64,000 nucleotides of DNA from Formicarius rufipectus. Its lineage: Eukaryota; Chordata; Aves; Passeriformes; Formicariidae. Positions within the stretch are counted from its first letter, which is position 1; every line of letters starts with the position of its first letter. A program made the position numbers and the translations under genes. The notes beneath the pieces are model-generated. The model was not told the origin of the DNA. It did not search any database and worked only from the letters and a program-made list of their open reading frames with translations. The stretch covers positions 886,386 to 950,385 of the forward strand of contig VXAU01000211.1 in assembly GCA_013399695.1 (NCBI GenBank). The letters run 5' to 3'. Shown piece after piece: positions 1 through 21,184 of this stretch.

Positions 1-3000
1 GTTTCATTCTTCTATCAAGATTTTTCACCTTGGATTGTGAAGTTGGCACCCAAGAACTGGGTTAATGTGAAAGACAACAGGGCATTAAATGAAGCACTTG
101 GGCACCAAAATGGTCATGCACAAGCTCTAGAGTAAGAGGAAAACCTGAGACTTCTTGTCCTCTTTCTCTAATTGTCAGAACAGTCTTTTTTTTTTTTTTT
201 CACATGTTCCCTAGAGGAGCCTCATGTATTTTTCTAAACATATATATATTTGACAAGAATCTGGGACTTCTCCCTACCAGAAAAACATCTTCATTATTAC
301 CTTTATAAAGATTCATCATTATGTACTTTGTAAGGATTTTGAGTGGCTTAGAGGATGTTCTCTCTGTAACTTGTGCTGCATTTTGCCCAAAGAATTATAA
401 CTGTGCATGCTGGCAAGTATTCAGAACATTTCTGTGACTTTTTTGCTCTATGGAAGTATTGTACATCTGACCTTATAATCTCTATTGTAATACCCTACAA
501 CATAAATACTTGTAGACCTCATAATCAAAACTTAAATAGTAAAGTGGCAGCCATGTGATAGTATGAGTGGCCAGGTGAAAAATCATTGGTTTTGTGTCTA
601 GGATTTTCCATTATGTATTTGATGCTCTATAATGCAGCTGTATTGACTGTTAAACACAGTTTCAGCCTCCAACACACACAAAGGTAAAAGACCCATGCAG
701 AAGTGCCAGCAGGATGCTCTGGGAGCACAGCACTATCCACATGCAAATGCTCTTGGTCTTACCAAACTGGTACATGGAAAATTAGTGCTGAAGTAGGAGT
801 AGCAAAAAATTTTGACGTGTCTAATGTTATATCAGTAGAAGTTTGAAAACTGCCTCTCTGTGCAGAAGTAAAGGTACACCAACCAGTGTGGATTCAGTGA
901 ATAATAAATACACTGGGGAGGAATGCCTAATGATTGATTTCCAAATACTAGGCCTAAGAAAATGTAAATATTAAATAATTCATAACGCAGACTTCCTAGT
1001 CACAATGTACCTGTGTTAGAGCACAACCCTTAATTTTGAGGAGTGTGAACAAGTAGATAGCAGAAATGGAATGGTGTTATCTCTCCACACAGAAAGATCT
1101 CAGGTTCTGATGTGGTTGGTTGCTTTGGTGCCATAGGAATCAATAGCATAACTTGCACAGGCTTTAGAGAGAGAAACTGAGTACAAATGGGCACTTGCCC
1201 TCCACACCTGTAACTCAAAAGTGTTTTGTCTTGGGGAGTGTTGAAAATAGGTGTGTAATTGACAGTTTGCTGGCGAAAGAGACCATAGTAGGAGGACAAG
1301 TAGCAGTAAGGAGGTAGGGATGGAATTAATTCTGAGATCAAGGTGACATTCATGTACCAGCCTGTCAAAATAATAATACACAAAAGGTAATGCAGACCAT
1401 TAAAGAGCAGATTATGTTAAGACATGTCACTGAACTGCTCTGGTTTACACATGGTGCCATGTAGAGAGACTTAGGAAATTCTTTCATTTTCCCCAGTGCA
1501 CACACAGGGTCCTGAAAATAGCACAAATACAGGAGCAGATTTGCTTGAAATAATGAATATTTTCCCTTCTGTGAGAGCTCCTTTGGTTGTTGTGGTTTAA
1601 AATAAATCACGTTTCTATGCGTTTTGACTCCCTTGAACACTACAGGAGATTATAAACTACTTCATATGCAGGGTGATATTTCAGATGTGGGTGTATGGGG
1701 CCCTCACATACATTTTGCAGCTATTTGCTTTATCACTTACTTCATCTATATGCGACCCCTCTCCATCAGTGGAACTTGACATGTTCTGCAAAGTTCCTGC
1801 CAGCTCCAGTTTGCCAAGGTCTGTTTCTTCATTAAACTATAAATATGTGGGTGCTATCACTCAGCTTCTCAGCAGGAGCTACTGATGCTATAAACAGCCT
1901 TTGGGGCTCTCTAATCCTAAGACATTAGGCGATTCTTGTGTGTCTGGTGGTGGTTGTACTTTGAACCAACCAAGGAGGCCAAATGAGATTCCCCCAAAGG
2001 TCAGAAAGCCTTAAGCATGAGGCTTGTGGAAGCATGCAGGAGGTAGTTAGAGCTGTTTTCCTGGCCCTGGGATAGCTGAGGATTTCCTGAGATAGGCAGA
2101 TAATGAGCTCAACCATTTCGGGGAGTGCCTTTGTGACACTGCAAGATGCATATAGTGAGGTGTATAATTCATGTTGCTAAGTGGAGGGTGGGAAAAGAGA
2201 AAAGCAGAAAGGCTGGAAGAATAAGAGAATTCTCCCCAAAGAAAACAGGTACCAGAACTATTCTTCTGAAGATGGTTCTTACTTGTGAAGTAACACCAAA
2301 TACCTCCCATCTGTGGCTCTGGAAGTGCCTGGCAGTGGAGATACATGTCATTATTAGAAATTGTATGATAAAGAAATGCTGAGCTCCTGCAGACCATGAT
2401 GGCTCCAGAGTGTTCCCAAGTGCAGCTCTTCTTAGCAAATAAACCCACTGATCCTCTAGAAAGCAGTCAGACATGGAAACTGGTTAAATGTCACAGACAG
2501 AATTTCAAACGGGAATCTTCCACTGTACATCTGCAACAGGAAAGTCAACTTGTGCAACCATGTCTAGCAGTTAATGATGAAAGCTCTGTAAGCACAGAAC
2601 AGCAGGATCAACCCTGCCTTGTGCTTTATGGTCAGCTTTGCCTCAGTAACACCTTGATCTGAGGTGTGGAAAGCCAAGACTGGGATCTTCTCAATGCCTC
2701 ACCTACTCTGTGTATTGGCAGTGCCTTTTATGCTGGTGTTTTGCAGCCAGAATACCTTGATGACTCTCAAATCAGTTCTGCCTTGTGGTCATCCTTCCTG
2801 AGGTGGGTATGATCAGGCCAAGATCCTTTGGGAAGCAATCACAGCTATTACCCAGTCATGGATACTAGTCCCCAAAGGCAGTATTCAGTGTTTCTATTGA
2901 TATAATTCCAATTTTAATAAATATACAAGGGGACATTCCTGTGCCTTTTCTCAAGAAGTTTTACTCACCTATTAGTTCCTGTCTTTGCAAGCAAATAATT

Positions 3001-3340
3001 TACTTAGTGCTGTATAGTATTTCTTACTTAGACATTCTTTTCCAAGGGGTACTTGAGAGGTATTTCTTTGGTACTGTTAATCTCAATGATAGTCTGCAAT
3101 CCAATAACTCTGGTATAACTGAAGAGATTTCTGGTACTACTAATGAAAGATATAATTTTGAATTGTAGATTGAGATGTTGACAAAAATACAGTAAGATGC
3201 AGTTGAAAGGGACAAATGATATCTGCATGCATGTAGCACGGATCTTGTTTTCTTATTTGCAGCACACACTCCAAACTAGTCCAATTATAAAAACAAGTCC
3301 TAGCACTTTTTTATTCTTCCCCCCACCCCCACCTTCCCGG

Positions 3341-3409
3341 AGTGCTTTAAACTGGGGAACTGCCTGAGTAATTTGCTTCTGAGTAGAAGTAATTACTCAG
3401 GTTTGCACT
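3341..3409. other. Hairpin-forming sequence
   Basis: CCTGAGTAATT (3363-3373) is the exact reverse complement of AATTACTCAGG (3391-3401). Inside it CTTCT (3376-3380) pairs with AGAAG (3385-3389) around a GAGT loop. Outside it AGTGC (3341-3345) and AAA (3349-3351) can pair with TTTGCACT (3402-3409), leaving a 10-11-base bulge on the left. The core stem is 16 pairs with one small internal loop. No function is known to me. Confidence 0.6.
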
Positions 3410-6400
3410 CGATGACTTTCCTTTTATTAAGGTTTAGAAACAATACTGTATTTTGAATCCCATTATTCTTTTCATCCTTACCGTTAAGCACAACATTAGT
3501 GAACCAGCTAAGGGGCATGAGGTGAGCACAAAGAGATTTGCTTTACTGGGGGAGAAAGAACATGATTGATGTTTATCAGTGGTTAATAAATTCAGTGGCT
3601 TAAGTCAATCTGCAGCAGCAGCAAGGATTGTTTTATAATGTTATTTCCTCAGTAAATGGCATTTTAGAATTTCCTTGATTATTCATCTTTCTGGCTTTGA
3701 AAATTTCTAATCTATTTTGGAAACTGGATGGTAATGAGCTTGTAGGCAGCTTATCACGTAATTTCCAAGTGGCAAAAACACTGCTCTGTGGTTGTATTTT
3801 TGCTTCTGATAGTGTGTGTTTGCTTTATGCTTTGCTAAGTATTAAGATAAAATATACACTTTATGGTAGTTGGGAGTCCTGCCTGTGCTCCTGTGGAGGA
3901 AAGATGATTTTAGGGATATTTTATCTATCAATATGCCCCTGAAAACAGGTATGAGTGTCTTTATGAAACCCTTGTAGTGAGAGATGGCAGTGGGGAAGTT
4001 ACTGTGCATGACTATATGATGATGAATTCCTATCAGTGGCAAAGGGATCCTCTTCACCCTGCAGAATATTTCTTTTCCCATATCAAATGAACTTACAAAG
4101 TGAGCACCACCCTCTCTGCTCCTCTGTGCTGAGACCTCAAGGCCTGAAGAACTGGATTTGGACCATGAAAATTTGTCTCCTGGGTGCAAGGGCTTTCTTT
4201 CCTGAGGCCACAGGCTGGTAAATCCAGCCTGGCAAGGAAAATGTGATGTTGACCCTGAGCCTGTCCAGGAGACATGGCCAAGATTTGCTGAACTCCCGGA
4301 GGTTTCCTCCCTGGCTCTGGGGTTTGTAGCCCCCTTTGCTGAAAGGAGCACTTGGTCTAACCATGGCCATTTTTAGTGCAATGCACTCCTTATTGCGGTC
4401 AGACATGGAAACAACATGTGCCTTGCAAATCAACACTTTTATATGCATTTCCAGCAGTGTTCCCAAATGGTATGTGCTAAATGAAAAGCACTGTTTTGTT
4501 GACTTCGCTTTTATACTACAAGAAGGGTTTTCAAATAATCATGAATCAAAAAAAACCATCATATTTTGGAAAGCATTGCACTTGATAAAGTTGGCAACTA
4601 AGCCATCATCTTGCAGTATTCTCACAGCAAGTACATTTAAAATTCAGGTTATGTTGGGGGAGAGCACAGCAATGAATACCCGGAGACAGGATTGAGACTA
4701 GATTTTTCTAAGTCAGCAGGATTAATCCCAATGCTCACAGCAGATTTATCTCTTTCCATGTGGGGTGCAAACCTTGTGACTCTGAAAGAATTGCCATGCA
4801 GACCACAGACTTGGCATGTGTTGCACAAGATAAAAATGGACTTTCGTTAAAAATTGTGATGGGTTAAAAAAAAAAAATTACTTTGAAAACTTACCAGAAC
4901 TGGTATAACAACTTGTGTCCATTTGTTCATGAGCTCACAGAGGAGAGACAAAGATGACTACATAGCTCCGCAGTTTAAGAGTTGTGGACAGTTGTTAACT
5001 TGGCTTCCTTCTACCAAAAAGCTCTTTACTGTTTTTGTCGGACTCCTTCATTCACGTGTCTTTTTTGTTGACAAGAGGTGCACACAGGGAGTTGTATCGC
5101 ACTATATGACAGAGCAGGTACTTCTTTGCCACAGCCAATGACTGAAGCCTGAGGATGTTTGCAGCATGAGGGTGTTCTGAGTTTCTTTGAGCCTGAGGTT
5201 ACAGGTGAAGAAAAGCTTGATTTATTTGTTCTCTATATTGGCAGAGATTTATTTACATGAAATTACATGAATTTCTCACAGTAAATGGGCTGTTTTCTCC
5301 CCATCTCACAATTTGAGGGCTCTCTTTAAGTAGTGAGGGCTGGAGTGAGTTGTCAGTGGAGCACGATCTCCTGGAATGCAGTTGGCATGTCTGTGCATTT
5401 ATCTGATGCCTGATGTGTTCCACCACCAGCAGCATCTCTGAAGACCTTCCTGACTGCTCTTCAAGCCTGGCTGTGGCCATCGAGGTCTTCATGGACAGCT
5501 TACAGGCAGCTGGTTTCTTTGGAGAGGACAATTCCTGGGGGTGGAAAGACCTCCCCTGTGGATATATCCTCAAATGCAGAGGTGCAGGGGCTGCAGCTGG
5601 AGCTGGCCCAGGGATTGTGCCAGGACTGCAGCATCTTCCAGCAGGTTTACAAGTGTAAATGCAGTGTTTGCTCCTCTATTTCCCAATGTAACAAATAACT
5701 TGGAAATAGCAGCAAAGAGATCGTTCAGTTACAGAGCGAAGATGAGATTAAAAAAGGAAGAATGGGTTTTTCGAGAAATCTGCACCTCTATGTAATAAAA
5801 CATCGAATGTGATGAAGTGAATACAGCCTCATTTTTAGTCCTCTTACAGTCAGAGGATGGTAATGTAAAGGCAAACCTATTCCAGACGTTTCTTCAGGCA
5901 TTGCAGTTACTTCCTTAGCCTTTATTTCTTCTGAGTTCTGCTCTCTTGACAGCTTTTCAGGTCTCAGGTTCTTCCTTTTTGAAATACTTTGATGTTCTCA
6001 TCTGTCTGACAAAGTGTTTAAGGACTTGGCCTTAATTTTTCATTTGTAGATATCCACAAAGGGTTTTGTTAATGAAGTCTTTAAACTACTAAGTGAAGTT
6101 CTAGTTTTCTTCAAGAATAAACTTTTATCCTTGCCATTATTTTTCCCTTGGAATTATATTCCTATTTAACATCTAGCAAATTTTAAGTCTTACAAAGCTG
6201 CAATGGGCTTGTAGGGCTAGGGATGTAATTAAATGAGGATTTTATATTCCTTTGGTGTGTCTTTTGCTAAAAGAATAACAATATATCATAATTGAAAAGG
6301 TCTTTTCAATGAAAGAAGTCTTTGATACCACAGAGGAATAAGAGTAAGTGGTTTCCCATCAGACTAGGAGTGCTCCTGTGCATTGATGGATAATACAGTT

Positions 6401-7008
6401 TTCTGGACTGAAGCCATGGTTTTCCCAAGTTCAGGTTTGGTGTAAGGTAATGAAATGTAACTGTATAACTGTATAAACTGCATTCATTAATTTTGGCACT
6501 ACTGATGATGGTAGCAGTATGAATTCCTAAATCTGTAAAATGATGGGAATAATTCATTGCAATGTTGTAGCTGGATTTGGCATTTCAGATCTGTTATACA
6601 AGACACAGTGGCTATAAAAGCCTCCTTGAGGCTAAAGGAAGAGATGTGTGTAAGAGGAAAACACCTGACATTAAGAGGAAAAAATGTTTGCAAGAGGCCT
6701 GTGAAACTAGGAAGCCACATCTGGCTGGTTGTTAAAAATATTTGGGGCTATTACAGGAGCCCTGCTGCAGAGTTGGGGACCTGTGGCAGCCTGAAGGACT
6801 GGTGGGAGAGCAGCACATCCACACTGTCCTCTGTGCCTTCACACTGGCACATGCAGACCCTCAGTGCAGCCTGAAACCGTTTTCTACTTGAATCACATAA
6901 AATGTGTCTTTGCTATAGTAATGTTTGCAATAAAGAACCTTTACAAAATCAGGCAACGGTTTCCTGGCAGTGTGACTGGCCTAGATGTACTGCCACTTGC
7001 AAGGCATT

Positions 7009-7030
7009 TGCTGTGACCTTGGTCACAGCA
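7009..7030. other. Perfect 22-base inverted repeat containing TGACC/GGTCA half-sites
   Basis: Arms TGCTGTGACC and GGTCACAGCA are separated by TT. The centre reads TGACCTTGGTCA, which contains a nuclear-receptor half-site (TGACCT) next to its mirror. A further TGACCT lies at about 7045. Confidence 0.6.
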
Positions 7031-7170
7031 GACTAGTCAAAATGTGACCTGTTTTGGAAAAGGCAAAACAATCTTCTTTTTTTCAAGGGGAAGCTTTGGA
7101 GAAAAAGTACTTCTGGATTCTAGAATTTCCTGTTGTTTTTCACCTGCCAGCAACTAGCAGAGTTTTGGCA

Positions 7171-7300
7171 GATTTTTTTTCCCATTTTTGTTGTGTGTTT
7201 TTTTGGTTTTATTTATTTCCCCCCCCCGTTTTTTTTTTGTTTGTCTGTTTGTTGTGTTGTTTTGATTTCATTTGTTTGTTTGTTTGTTTGTTTTTCCTTT
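7171..7300. repeat. T-rich low-complexity DNA with a C9 run and (TTTG)n
   Basis: Poly-T stretches surround a C9 run (7219-7227). A short TTTG microsatellite of five units follows at 7271-7290 and runs into another T run. Confidence 0.9.
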
Positions 7301-8849
7301 CCTCAGTACCTTTAGATAAGGACTGAGAGTGATCCTTAAAAGTGAGAAAGCTGCATCAAGAGGTTTGACGAGGCTCATTAAAGTTCAATTAGAAAATTCA
7401 TTTTAACACTAGGCATCCTCTCCCTTTTATTTCCCAAGCACAAACAATAAAATTTTTATCACATACAAGTACATACTTAAAATGTACTATGGAAATAAAT
7501 AATCTTCATGTTTAATTCAGCTTATACAATAATTGATGTCCATTAGGGATTCTGATCAGGCCGTAGGTAGGGGAGATACACAGTGTGGTGTTGGGTGTGT
7601 GTTGCCCAACTGTCCACACTGTTCATTTTACCAAGTGAATTGAAATTAAAATTATTTTCAGAAGAGTTATGAATGATGTTTTTCTAAAGAGTTCATGTTT
7701 TCTGAGCAGTGCAGTCTTGGCACAAACTCTGAAAAACTTGACTCAGCATCTCTATATTGAGGGATTTTATGGTCATTTTAACTACTTTTGTAAGTTTTTT
7801 TCATTTAACTTCACACTATTTTCAGTTGTCGGTTCTCAGCCATTGGGAATAACCTCCACCCCTCCTGCTCCCAATATTACAAAAATTTAAATTTTCACTT
7901 GGCTCTTTGATTACAGGATATGAGTGTTGTGAGACTCATGACATGGACATTTACAACATCAGTAAATCCAGACGTAAAATTCAAGCATTAGGCAGCTCCC
8001 ATGTGCTATGGCTCTTAAGGATGCTCTTAATTCCTTTTTTTTTCACAGCAATGAACCTGCCAAGGGTGCAGTGCTTGTTATGCCATGATGAATGTCTTGT
8101 AGAGCCAGTTCTTGTCCCCAGTGCCTGCCCTTTCCCTGCCTCTGTTTCCTCTGCAGTACTGCTTATCTGTGAGACTTGTGCAGCCTTCTGAAATGGTGCA
8201 AAACCTTTAAATAAACATGGTATTTTTTGGCTGAATGCAGAAACGGGGGCAGGCATGACTGCTTTGTCAAGTGCCAGGTTGTGGCTGTTCAAACCCTGCC
8301 TTTGAGGGGCCTGTTCTGCAGAGTGGACACTATGTGCCTGTAAAATTATTCATTAGAAAATTGGGAAAAGTGAATTACTTCTGTGATGCTTTTTTAAAAA
8401 TTGCATTTATCACATTTACATGCAATTAATGTAAAAGGGTTTGGGGAATGTTAAAACATAGAAAGTAAATCATATAAAAGGTAATGGCACATGTCAGAGA
8501 AAGAGATGTCCTTCATGCTCTCCCTGCAAATCTTGGCCATAATCAGTTTTAGGTGACTTTTTAACTCCCAAATTTGTGATGTTCAAAACTTTGCTGGTAG
8601 TTGCAGCTGCTCAGCTTAGTCCTGTGATACAGGTCATTAGGGACTGCAGCATTTTATCTGCCCCACAAGAAATATATTTTGATCTATTTGAAATAATATT
8701 TGTTTGTACTGACATTGCAGGAACCATATTTTCTAGAAGAAACTCAAATATTACTTATTTGTAATTTTCACTCTAAATCACTTTTGAATGCTGCATTAAA
8801 TGGGAAAACCCTCTTAAGATATTTATTTCCCAACCATTATAATGTTCTA

Positions 8850-9015
8850 CTATAAAAAAAAAAACAAACAAAAAAAACCCCACAAAAAACCAACCANNNN
8901 NNNNNNNNNNNNNNNNNNNNNNNNNNNNNNAACCAACCAACCAAAAAAAAAAACAAAAAACACAAAAAAACTCCCCACACAACAAACAAACAACAAAAAA
9001 AAACCAAAAAGCCCA
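8850..9015. repeat. A-rich low-complexity DNA with (AACC)n and an assembly gap
   Basis: A runs are separated by C or CC, turning into CCAACCA on the left and AACCAACCAACC on the right of a 34-base N gap (8897-8930). The gap therefore probably hides more AACC repeat, and its true length is unknown. Confidence 0.9.
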
Positions 9016-16744
<7,729 letters not shown>

Positions 16745-17581
16745 AATTCTTTCTGATATTTTGCATGATTGGGAGGGTGAGTGGGGATGGAAACATGCCA
16801 AGTTTTGGTTGGATTACTGAAGGGCAGCTTCCACAGCCATATGACACTACTACATCAAAATTCTATTATGCTGTTTCATAGCGGTTTTAATTAATTAATG
16901 TATTTATTTAATTTTGTGAGATTCAGTACCTTTTTAATTACATTTTGAATTTGTTTCTGTTTGTGGGTGACTCATACAACTTGCTTTTCTAGCCCAGGGG
17001 TTCTGCATGTATCATGTATACTAGCTGTGGCAGTTCACTGCTGGTGGCAGAAGGTGTACACTCTTCCTGTTGTACAGAAATATGCTACTCCCTTCTGAAA
17101 AATTGTCAGATATGCTACTTTAATTATCAGTGCTTAGGGATCTGATTGCTGAAAAGCTCTGTTGACAGATTAAAGCTTCCTGGCTGGAGTTGGTTTGTTG
17201 TATTTGCAGTTGAGCCATTCAAACCATTGCAAGTTTGCATCAGTGGAACCTAGAGAAGAGATTCAGCTATAAATCAGAATAAATAAAGAAGTAGAGTGGA
17301 GAAGAGTGGTGTGAGTTCTTGCTGGTGCTTGTGTGATAAAACCTGCTTGCATTTGAAGATGTCAGTTATGGGCAAGTTTTGCTTGGTGTTGTGAGATTTG
17401 AATTACTCCGAACTGTGCTTAAGGATAAAATACTAAAACCAGAACAAATCCTGAGTAAGCCACAGCTGACCAAGCCAGCTGATTAACAGGATTTTATCTA
17501 ATGGACTTTTTAGATGGAGATGTTTCAAACATGTAAAGGCCACAGATGTTTAAATTTGAAGGATAAACACTGTTCTTCATT

Positions 17582-17607
17582 TCTCTCTCTCTCCATCTCT
17601 CTCTCTT
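17582..17607. repeat. Short (CT)n microsatellite
   Basis: Two CT/TC runs are separated by CAT, with a pyrimidine-rich continuation. Confidence 0.8.
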
Positions 17608-20600
17608 CCCCAAAGGTCTCCCTGGCGTGTGTGTCTCCTCCCCAGTGAGCAGCTCAGCTCAGAGCCACCCACAGGTGCAGAGTGCTTTGGGAAGAGTCCA
17701 CTGATGGCCTGATAGGAAGGTCCTGGGTCACACACACAGCGACTCTGCCCAGCTCATCACCACACGCTGCTCTCAGATCTCCTTTGGAAGGAGCTACCAG
17801 AAGGGCTGAATTTCATTGTTTCCTGCTGTGCTGCCTGGAACCTTTTCCACGTTAGCAAAGGCTGATGGAAACCTGTGTCTAGGGGATTCCACGGGAGATA
17901 CTCACCCTGCTCCCCCCTGGCCTCTCCCTGCACCAGCCAACAGCGCTGCAGCACCACACACCAGATGTGCAGGCAGCTGCAAAGAGCTCCCCTCTCTGAG
18001 CACAGGTGCTCTACTTCAAGGAAAAAGTAAGTGTTGGCTGGTAAATGCTGGGTAAATGTACTCCTGTATGTTTGAATAGAGAAACTGCTGCTCCTTAGGG
18101 ACTGGCAAGGACAGGGCAGTCAAAAAATCTGGCAGTGGCTGGGTTGGGAAAGTGCCTGGCAAGGCAGCTCTCCCAGATGAGGTGAGATGTGGTGAACCAA
18201 AGATTCTCTTTAGGAATGTTTATTTGGTTTAAAATGCTTTGTAAGCACATACTGCTTCCAACTTCTAACTTGTAACTAGCCTCGGTTCACCTCTGTCTTT
18301 ATTTTAAATTCAAAGGTACTTTAACCAAAATGTTCTTATCAGCCAGGCCGCTACACAGAGTAGTTTGGTGTTCATCTGTCTCATTTCTTTACTGCCCAAG
18401 ATGAATCTCAGGGGACTAAAGCTCTGAACCAAGTGGCTTCAGGCAATTCATCTGGAAAACAGAGCCACTTAGACTTTTGTAAAGAAAATAATTTAGTAAT
18501 CAGTGCAAGAGACTTGTCTCTAAGCCAACCCATTTGGAAAAATTGCCAGTGTAGTAATTACAAACATTTTATGACAATAATACTGATGATGTCTTTCCAT
18601 TATTGCCAGAATTTCTTCTTCCCTGAAACTACAGGGCTGAGCTGGTTCTGCATCATCTTCCCTGATCCTGCATTAGAAATGCTTTGTAATTTGACATGGA
18701 TGCTGCAGAGCTGGACATTGGGCAGACATTTTTCTGAACCCTGCTGACCAATGCAGGTGAAACCATTGGGAATTGAGGAAGAAATTGCTGCCACTCTGCT
18801 GGCAGGTGTGCCAGTTCAGTTCATTCTCACTCAAACACAGAGCATTCTCACCTTCTTGTACAGTATCAGTGGATCAGTGTTACTGTGCATTCTGCTAATT
18901 AGATTTGTATAGAGACTCTTAAAACTTTTACCTAATCTCAGACTTCAGGCCCTTATCTTACAGTTTTTCCTCATTCTTTTTGCAAAAGGAAGAGAATGAG
19001 AAGACTTGAACACTTTTAACAATGCAGTTTCTGTACCTTCCAGCCAGCAAGGTCCCACAGTGCTGGATATCACCCAAATACAAATGATACCCTTCTGTTT
19101 TGAAAATTTTCTCTTGCAAACATAACATTTGAGGAGAAATACTGCATGAAACAAAGTGAAGGATAGACTGGTCTGTAGTTACAATGTTAACACAAGGTTT
19201 TGGCCGTGTGATTTTTAGCTTTTGTTTTGATTTATCTAAGGTTTATGAGATTTTGAAAGCATAAATATTAGGGTAAGAACAAAGTTCCTGTACCTGTGCT
19301 AGTGAGGTACTCATTGCTCTCTAGCAGCAGTTACATGTTATTTTGGGCAAAATTTTCAGGTGTTTACCTCTTCTGACTTTTTTGCTTTTGGGGTGTTATG
19401 TGGAAGAGAAGATGTGGGACAAAGTAGAAGCAGGGGGACAAATAACACAGGTTCTCCCATTTCAAACTCTGGGAATCTCCAGATATTGCTTTCCTCTGTA
19501 GCTCACGCCAAGGCAGTCCAGGCTCAGCATATATATCGAATCTACTGATTTGCCCTCTTGGCTTCTTGTGATAAAGGTTACTGCCTAGTTAAATTAAATA
19601 TACAGAGATATAAAAGAAGGAGCAGAAGTGATGTGCCTTGAGGTACAGAAGCCTTTATGGTGCCTTTCACAGGCTCAATTACATTTCTGGCAACTATTTT
19701 CAGCATTGTTTTTGAGCAATGTTAGTGAAGAGGGAGCAGAAAGAAAATAATTCTAAATTGATGTGCCCTAAAGGCTCATCTAGAAGATTTTCACTTGCTT
19801 CTGAAAAGCTCCTGCACACAATCTAAAAAATTATAGCAAAATGGTTTGTCTCCTTTTCACAGTCTTGTCTTTTAGCCTCTTGATATTTATTGTACTACCC
19901 TTGTCCCTTAAAATTCAGAGAAGTGTTCAGAAGTTTACATACTACAAACGGGTAGGTACCAGTCTTGAAGGATGTTTTGAGCAGACCTGTAGCAGAAAGA
20001 CTGAGTTTGCACACAAGGTCAAGGCCTCCGGGGGGTCTCACTGGAGGCTTGTGAAGTCCAACACTGCTGCAGCACACCCTGCTCTGCTAGGTGGGGATGA
20101 CTTGTTAGAATGTGACTGAAAATTCATGAGAAAATAACTTTCTGGTGGAGAAGCAAAAAGAGCTTTAACATCACCACCCCATTATTGCTTCTGGATTTTA
20201 GTAGTGAAGAATTGTACTTTTGGTGAGTATAACTATTTCTGTAAAAAATCCATGGTTGCTGTCTAGCAGCAAAAACACTGTGAAGAACCACACAGGTGGT
20301 TTCTGGGGGAAGCATTTCTCTCTTTGACAGCTGCAGTAGAATTGCTTTGTGCTTTTCTTAGGAGAGGAACAGCCCCCCCGTGCCTACCAGTGTGCTCCAT
20401 ATGATCACCTACAGGATTTACCATCTGCCCTGCTCCTCACCCGGTGGGTGGGAGGTGAGGGTGTCCTGCTGTCAGTGTTCAAACACTAAGAGAAGGGGAA
20501 ACCACCTCCAGTCAGATTTTATACAAAGCTATTTGCTTCCAAAAGTGCCAACAGATTTAAATTACTGCTGCTGTTGTCAACAAGTTCCCCCTGCATATTC

Positions 20601-21148
20601 TGTAATGATTAAGGTCCTTGGAGGTTTTGGATCACTTATGTTTCTCAGTGTAGCCGCAGATTGTGAACATAAGGGTTGCATCAAGTAATTTAAATAATTA
20701 ACTGAAAGGCAGAGGTGTCTTTCCTTCTGTGTACTTTGCGTAGGAAAATTCCTGCCGACTCCACATTTCTTGCTACTAAGAAGGATAACCTGGTCAGGTA
20801 ACTAAATGTTAACTCGAAACTTGCCAGCTTTTTCACTTGCCATAGAGTTGCTCTCAGAAACAGCTTCTACCAGTGCCAGAGAGTCTGATGGCTTAATCAA
20901 AGTGTTATTCTATTAGGAACCATTTGTGGATTCAAATATAGATGTAGGATGTTAATTTTTGTAATTGAAAAAGAAAGTTAATTTTCTCAAATTCAAAACA
21001 TGCCCATCATAAAACAGCCCATGCCCTGTTCCTGATTTGCTCTGCAGCCAGGACTAACCAGTCTGAGCTATGCAGGGCAGTGATCTTACTCTTATTATTT
21101 GCAGCCAATTTTCTTAGAACATGATGGTTAAAAAAAGATCAGGACAGC

Positions 21149-21184
21149 TTTTTTTTTATTTATTTTTTTTTTTTATTTTTTTTT
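21149..21184. repeat. Interrupted poly-T
   Basis: T runs are broken only by single A residues at three places. Simple low-complexity sequence. Confidence 0.9.

Larger units (their letters stand above)
1..8849. other. Non-coding DNA, no gene recognised
   Basis: Ordinary AT-rich avian DNA. The longest frame, 169 codons on the - strand at 3842-4351, has no recognisable domain or signal. Apart from the hairpin, the inverted repeat and the low-complexity stretch listed separately, a short (TA)n at 238-250 is all I see. Confidence 0.7.

Noticed and set aside
3842..4351. 169-codon frame on the - strand
   Set aside because: No domain or conserved motif, no coding context.
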